From the NCBI GenBank assembly GCA_026193295.1, contig JAPHSB010000293.1, forward strand, positions 1 through 9,865: 9,865 nt of DNA. Reading direction: 5' to 3'. Both the position numbers and the translations under genes were made by a program. The notes under the pieces are model-generated. The model had not been told where the DNA came from and made no database searches. It saw only the letters and a list, made by a program, of their open reading frames with translations. Positions 7,083-9,865 of the stretch are shown in pieces. The stretch's first letter is position 1. Each line of letters starts with the position of its first letter. The stretch is from Lysobacterales bacterium. Its GTDB lineage: Bacteria > Pseudomonadota > Gammaproteobacteria > Xanthomonadales > SZUA-36.

Positions 7083-8117
7083 ATGAGCCTGGAAACCGGC
7101 ACCTCCGGGTGTGGCAGCCGCACCCGCGTCGCCGTGCTGGGCGCCGGGTCCTGGGGAACGGCGCTCGCCATGCAGCTGGTGCGGGCCGAAGCGATCCCCG
7201 TGTTGTGGGACTGGGACGCCCGTCACATGGAGGCCATGCGAGTGGCCGGCCGCAACGAGCAGTTCATGCCCGACCACCCCCTGCCGCCGGAACTGGTGCT
7301 GGAGCCCGACCTCGAGCAGGCGGTCCGCGCAGCCGAGGAGATCATCATCGTGGTGCCTTCGCACGCCTTTGTTGGCGTGATTCGGCAGATTGAACCCTGG
7401 CTGTCACCGGGGCAAGGCGTCTCCTGGGCCTGCAAGGGACTCGAGCCGGGTACCGGCCAGTTCCTGCATGAGCCCGCGAGACAGCTGTTTGGCGACAGCC
7501 GGCCGTTGGCTGTCGTGACCGGCCCAACGTTCGCGGCAGAGGTCGCGGCCGGTCTGCCAACCGCCATTACGGTTGCCGGAACCGAACCCGAATATTGCGC
7601 CCGGATTGCGCGCCTTCTGCATGCTGGGAACTTCCGCGCCTACACCAGTGACGACATCGTCGGTGCGGAGCTGGGGGGATCCCTCAAGAACGTCCTGGCC
7701 ATCGCCACAGGCATTTGCGACGGGATGGGCCTGGGAGACAATGCGAGGGCCGCATTGGTCACCCGCGGCCTGGCCGAAATGATGCGGCTGGGCCACGTGC
7801 TTGGCGCCCGCGAGCAGACCCTGACCGGATTGACCGGAATGGGGGACCTGGTGCTGACCTGTACCGGCAACCTGTCACGCAACCGGCGGCTGGGACTCGC
7901 CCTCGGCGCCGGAAAATCGGTTGACCAGGCCCTGGCGGAAATCGGGCAGGTAGTAGAGGGCATCAAGACGGCCCAGGAGGTCTGGCGATTGGCCCAGCGG
8001 CATGGCGTGGAAATGCCCATATCGGAGCAGGTATACGGGATTCTCTATCAGGACAGGGATCCATACCAGTGCGTCCGGGACCTGCTCTCGCGCGAACAGA
8101 AACAAGAGACGGCCTAG
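7083..8117 (+). CDS. gpsA: Glycerol-3-phosphate dehydrogenase [NAD(P)+]
   Basis: GpsA reduces dihydroxyacetone phosphate to sn-glycerol-3-phosphate, the backbone for phospholipid synthesis, in the cytosol. The 344-residue product has the Rossmann signature VAVLGAGSWGTALA (Gly20, Gly22, Gly25), the VVPSHAF segment, SWACKGLEP with Lys118, TGPTFAAEVAAGLPTA, and GGSLKNVLAIATGICDGMGLGDN with the probable catalytic Lys202. It continues with TGLTGMGDLVLTCTGNLSRNRRLG and VVEGIKTAQEV. The length agrees with the family, with about 12 extra N-terminal residues before the first strand. The ATG is preceded at 8 bases by GAGG, which overlaps the secB stop codon, so translation is probably coupled to secB. 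It converges with trmL 27 bases downstream. Confidence 0.97.
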   Translation: MSLETGTSGCGSRTRVAVLGAGSWGTALAMQLVRAEAIPVLWDWDARHMEAMRVAGRNEQFMPDHPLPPELVLEPDLEQAVRAAEEIIIVVPSHAFVGVIRQIEPWLSPGQGVSWACKGLEPGTGQFLHEPARQLFGDSRPLAVVTGPTFAAEVAAGLPTAITVAGTEPEYCARIARLLHAGNFRAYTSDDIVGAELGGSLKNVLAIATGICDGMGLGDNARAALVTRGLAEMMRLGHVLGAREQTLTGLTGMGDLVLTCTGNLSRNRRLGLALGAGKSVDQALAEIGQVVEGIKTAQEVWRLAQRHGVEMPISEQVYGILYQDRDPYQCVRDLLSREQKQETA

Positions 8118-8144
8118 CCCGCACACTGCAGCAGTCGCATCTGG

Positions 8145-8609
8145 CTAGCCAAGGCCCCGGAAGTTGAGCTGGCGCAGCGCTTCGTAAAGCGCGACAGACA
8201 CCGTGTTGGACAGGTTCAGGCTGCGGCTGTCCGCCACCATCGGCAGGCGCAGGGCGTGCTCTGTCCCCAGTTCATCCAGCAATGCCTGCGGCAAACCGCG
8301 CGTTTCCGGTCCGAACAGCAGCGCGTCCCCTGCGCGAAAGGCCACCTCGCTGTAAAGGCGTTTGCCACGGGTTGAAAAAGCCCACAGGCGCGCGCCCGCA
8401 TTTTGTTCCAGGTAGCACGGCCAATCTCGATAGCTATGTGTGTTTGCCAGTTCGTGATAGTCGAGCCCGGCCCGCTTGAGTCGTGCGTCATCGAGTGAAA
8501 ATCCGAGTGGACCGACCAGGTGGAGGTGGGTGCCCGTGTTGGCGCAGAGCCGGATGATGTTACCGGTATTCGGCGGAATCTCGGGTTCGTAAAGAACGAC
8601 ATGCAGCAT
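8145..8609 (-). CDS. trmL: tRNA (cytidine/uridine-34-2'-O-)-methyltransferase TrmL
   Basis: TrmL methylates the ribose 2'-OH of the wobble nucleotide 34 in tRNA-Leu isoacceptors using S-adenosylmethionine. The 154-residue product (E. coli TrmL is 157) is a minimal SPOUT enzyme with the trefoil-knot motifs: IPPNTGNIIRLCANTG at 11-26, LLFGPETRGLP at 97-107 and the LPMVADSRSLNLSNTVSVALYE block, LPMVADSRS (122-130) then LNLSNTVSVALYE (131-143). The reading frame extends to an ATG at 8786, but the 59 added residues are unlike the family. MLHVVLYEPEIPPNTGN is the family N-terminus, so 8609 is chosen. Only a weak GGGA precedes it. The gene is convergent with gpsA and divergent from nrdJ. In other gammaproteobacteria trmL is also found near gpsA/secB. 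Confidence 0.95.
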   Translation of the reverse strand: MLHVVLYEPEIPPNTGNIIRLCANTGTHLHLVGPLGFSLDDARLKRAGLDYHELANTHSYRDWPCYLEQNAGARLWAFSTRGKRLYSEVAFRAGDALLFGPETRGLPQALLDELGTEHALRLPMVADSRSLNLSNTVSVALYEALRQLNFRGLG

Positions 8610-8829
8610 CGGATGGTTCCCACTCGGTCGCGCGCCAGGAGCCATGGTACCGGCGCATGATGGATCGGAAATTCCCATTTGCGACAAAGCGAAATTCAAG
8701 CCCAGCGCCAATTTGCGCGTGGCTGAGGAATTGCCGGTCACCGGGTACCCGTCAAGCCTGGCATCTATCGGTCTGATAAACAACAATAAATGACATTTTC
8801 CGCACGAATTTTCCGGTGCCCGCAGCGAT
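8610..8829. other. Non-coding stretch upstream of trmL, no clear feature
   Basis: Together with 8830-8959 this makes a 350-base gap between the divergent trmL and nrdJ genes. In this first part I see no recognised gene or RNA. It holds a 49-codon open frame at 8644-8793 without a good start context, and a short palindrome CGGGTACCCG at 8742-8751. The stretch after about 8770 becomes AT-rich. The trmL promoter should lie here, but I cannot identify convincing hexamers. Confidence 0.4.
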
Positions 8830-8858
8830 TTGACAGGGTGGGTTCAGGGGCGTATTGT
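8830..8858 (+). promoter_or_regulatory. Candidate sigma-70 promoter 1 for nrdJ
   Basis: A perfect TTGACA at 8830-8835 is followed after exactly 17 bases by TATTGT at 8853-8858 (four of six matches to TATAAT). A transcript from here would start near 8865, just before the first NrdR box, and would carry a leader of about 95 bases. Binding at the boxes would then lie at the start of the transcribed region. Confidence 0.45.
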
Positions 8859-8870
8859 TTACCACCGCTG

Positions 8871-8886
8871 ACACAACATCTTGTGT
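8871..8886. promoter_or_regulatory. NrdR box 1
   Basis: ACACAACATCTTGTGT matches the NrdR operator consensus acaCwAtATaTwGtgt at every strongly conserved position. NrdR is the zinc-finger/ATP-cone repressor of ribonucleotide reductase genes and acts at paired 16-bp boxes. The site lies 89 bases before the nrdJ start and 32 bp, three helical turns, from a second box. The match and spacing are seen directly; repression is inferred from the family. Confidence 0.85.
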
Positions 8887-8898
8887 CTCTACAAAAAT

Positions 8899-8926
8899 TG
8901 GCGCACAATAAGTTGTGCCTTATAAC
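8899..8926 (+). promoter_or_regulatory. Candidate sigma-70 promoter 2 for nrdJ
   Basis: TTGGCG at 8899-8904 and TATAAC at 8921-8926 are separated by 16 bases that contain most of NrdR box 2. Transcription would begin near 8933, giving a leader of about 27 bases before the ATG at 8960. The overlap with the operator makes this a natural repression target. It competes with candidate promoter 1; the sequence cannot decide between them. Confidence 0.4.
8903..8918. promoter_or_regulatory. NrdR box 2
   Basis: GCACAATAAGTTGTGC is the second 16-bp imperfect palindrome, starting 32 bp after box 1. It fits the NrdR consensus except for one strongly conserved inner position (A in place of T) and G/C at the outermost bases. 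It lies between possible -35 and -10 hexamers, where bound NrdR would block RNA polymerase. Confidence 0.78.
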
Positions 8927-8959
8927 TAAACAAAACCAAATAATTACACAGGTATTCTA

Positions 8960-9865
8960 ATGAGCAGCGTGCAGGTTGAGCCCATCAGCACTGATTCCAA
9001 AGAAATTACCTTTCAAGACGCTTCCCTGGATATCTGGGATAAGAAGTATCGTCTGAAGTCCAAGACCGGCGAGATCATCGACGAGACGATCGATGACACC
9101 TACAAGCGGGTCGCGCGCGCACTCGCGGAGGTCGAAGAAAGCAAAGTCAAAAAAGAAGAGTGGTACAAGGCTTTTCTCTGGGCGCTTCGTCGAGGCGCCA
9201 TTCCGGCCGGCAGAATCATCTCCAACGCCGGTGCCCAAGAGCACAAGCCGGCGACCTCGACCATCAATTGCACGGTGTCCGGTACCATCCGCGACTCCAT
9301 GGATGGCATTCTCGACAAGGTGCACGAGGCGGGCCTGACCCTGAAAGCCGGTTGCGGTATTGGTTACGAGTTTTCGACCCTTCGGCCGAAGGGCGCCTAT
9401 GTGTCGGGGGCGGGCGCCTACACGTCCGGGCCGCTCAGCTTCATGGACATCTACGACAAGATGTGTTTCACGGTGTCCTCCGCCGGCGGCCGCCGAGGCG
9501 CGCAGATGGCAACTTTCGACGTCGGGCACCCCGATGCCAAGGATTTCATCCGCGCCAAGCGTGAAGCCGGGCGCTTGCGGCAGTTCAACTGTTCGCTGTT
9601 GGTCACCGACGAGTTCATGCAGGCGGTGGAAAACAACGGCAAGTGGTCGTTGGCCTTTCCGATCAACGCGCACGAAGCCGACGGGATTGACCTAGAGGAT
9701 CCGCAGCAGGTGGTGTGGCGCGAGTGGCCGGACAGCAACGGGTACATCACGCGGGAAGACGGCCTCGTAGCCTGCCGGGTTTACAACACGGTACCGGCCC
9801 GACGTATGTGGGACATGATCATGTCGTCCACTTATGATTTTGCCGAGCCCGGGTTCATCATGATC
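8960..9865 (+). CDS. nrdJ: Class II (adenosylcobalamin-dependent) ribonucleotide reductase, N-terminal part
   Basis: Class II reductases make deoxyribonucleotides with or without oxygen, using adenosylcobalamin to form the active-site thiyl radical. The window holds 302 codons with no stop before the edge. There is no N-terminal ATP-cone; the protein goes directly into the reductase fold. Visible motifs are IPAGRIISNAG, STINCTVSGTI with the likely first redox cysteine Cys104, AGLTLKAGCGIGYEFSTLRP, GAYTSGPLSFMDIYDKMCF, TVSSAGGRRGAQMATF, FIRAKREAGRLRQFNCSLL and TDEFM. These are typical of the NrdJ type found in Pseudomonas, not class I NrdA. The radical cysteine and C-terminal cysteines lie beyond the window. 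AGG at 8950-8952, seven bases before the ATG, serves as ribosome site. Two NrdR boxes precede it, so NrdR repression is likely. The full length and any downstream partner half are unseen. Confidence 0.93.
   Translation, partial: MSSVQVEPISTDSKEITFQDASLDIWDKKYRLKSKTGEIIDETIDDTYKRVARALAEVEESKVKKEEWYKAFLWALRRGAIPAGRIISNAGAQEHKPATSTINCTVSGTIRDSMDGILDKVHEAGLTLKAGCGIGYEFSTLRPKGAYVSGAGAYTSGPLSFMDIYDKMCFTVSSAGGRRGAQMATFDVGHPDAKDFIRAKREAGRLRQFNCSLLVTDEFMQAVENNGKWSLAFPINAHEADGIDLEDPQQVVWREWPDSNGYITREDGLVACRVYNTVPARRMWDMIMSSTYDFAEPGFIMI

Noticed and set aside
8114..8148. CTAGCC/GGCTAG inverted repeat across the gpsA and trmL stop codons as a terminator
   Set aside because: Stem of only six pairs with a long loop and no T-run on either side.
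8610..8786. N-terminal extension of trmL to an ATG at 8786
   Set aside because: The 59 extra residues match no TrmL; the family begins at MLHVVLYEPEIPPNTGN.
8860..8959. Cobalamin riboswitch before the B12-dependent nrdJ
   Set aside because: The leader is too short and shows no B12-box-like sequence; NrdR boxes explain the region better.
8957..9673. 238-codon minus-strand open frame opposite nrdJ
   Set aside because: The plus strand codes for unmistakable class II reductase motifs; the minus frame has none.

Overview
The window is a dense stretch of GC-rich chromosome that looks gammaproteobacterial. The neighbourhoods gpmI-envC (here followed by a ctpA-type protease) and yibN-secB-gpsA-trmL are arranged as in Pseudomonas, Escherichia and relatives. 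A GspB C-terminal domain, a DUF1820 protein and a class II (B12-dependent) ribonucleotide reductase agree with this. I cannot name a genus. Nothing points to a phage, integron, IS element, CRISPR array or defence island. Base and codon use look even throughout, apart from an AT-rich promoter region near 8780-8960.

Layout. (1) Positions 1-1747, plus strand: the 3' part of a GspB-type secretion protein, then a tightly coupled rhomboid protease that probably starts at TTG, then a DUF1820 protein that may have its own promoter. (2) Positions 1792-5869, minus strand: a probable operon transcribed gpmI, envC, ctpA. It pairs glycolytic phosphoglycerate mutase with two envelope proteins, a catalytically dead LytM amidase activator and a C-terminal processing protease. 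(3) Positions 5870-6035: a divergent intergenic region. (4) Positions 6036-8117, plus strand: a membrane-anchored rhodanese (YibN-like), secB and gpsA. The glutaredoxin gene grxC, which usually sits between the rhodanese and secB, is absent. (5) Positions 8145-8609, minus strand: trmL, convergent with gpsA. (6) Positions 8610-8959: a non-coding region that carries, just before the next gene, two NrdR-box palindromes 32 bp apart with promoter-like hexamers. (7) Positions 8960-9865, plus strand: the first 302 codons of nrdJ, running off the end.

Functionally this is core housekeeping: glycolysis, division-site peptidoglycan remodelling, periplasmic proteolysis, protein export (SecB, GspB), phospholipid precursor synthesis (GpsA), tRNA wobble methylation (TrmL) and dNTP synthesis (NrdJ under probable NrdR control). 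I do not see an undescribed system. The observations most worth following are the NrdR operator pair, the coupling of a rhomboid protease to a secretion gene, and the missing grxC.
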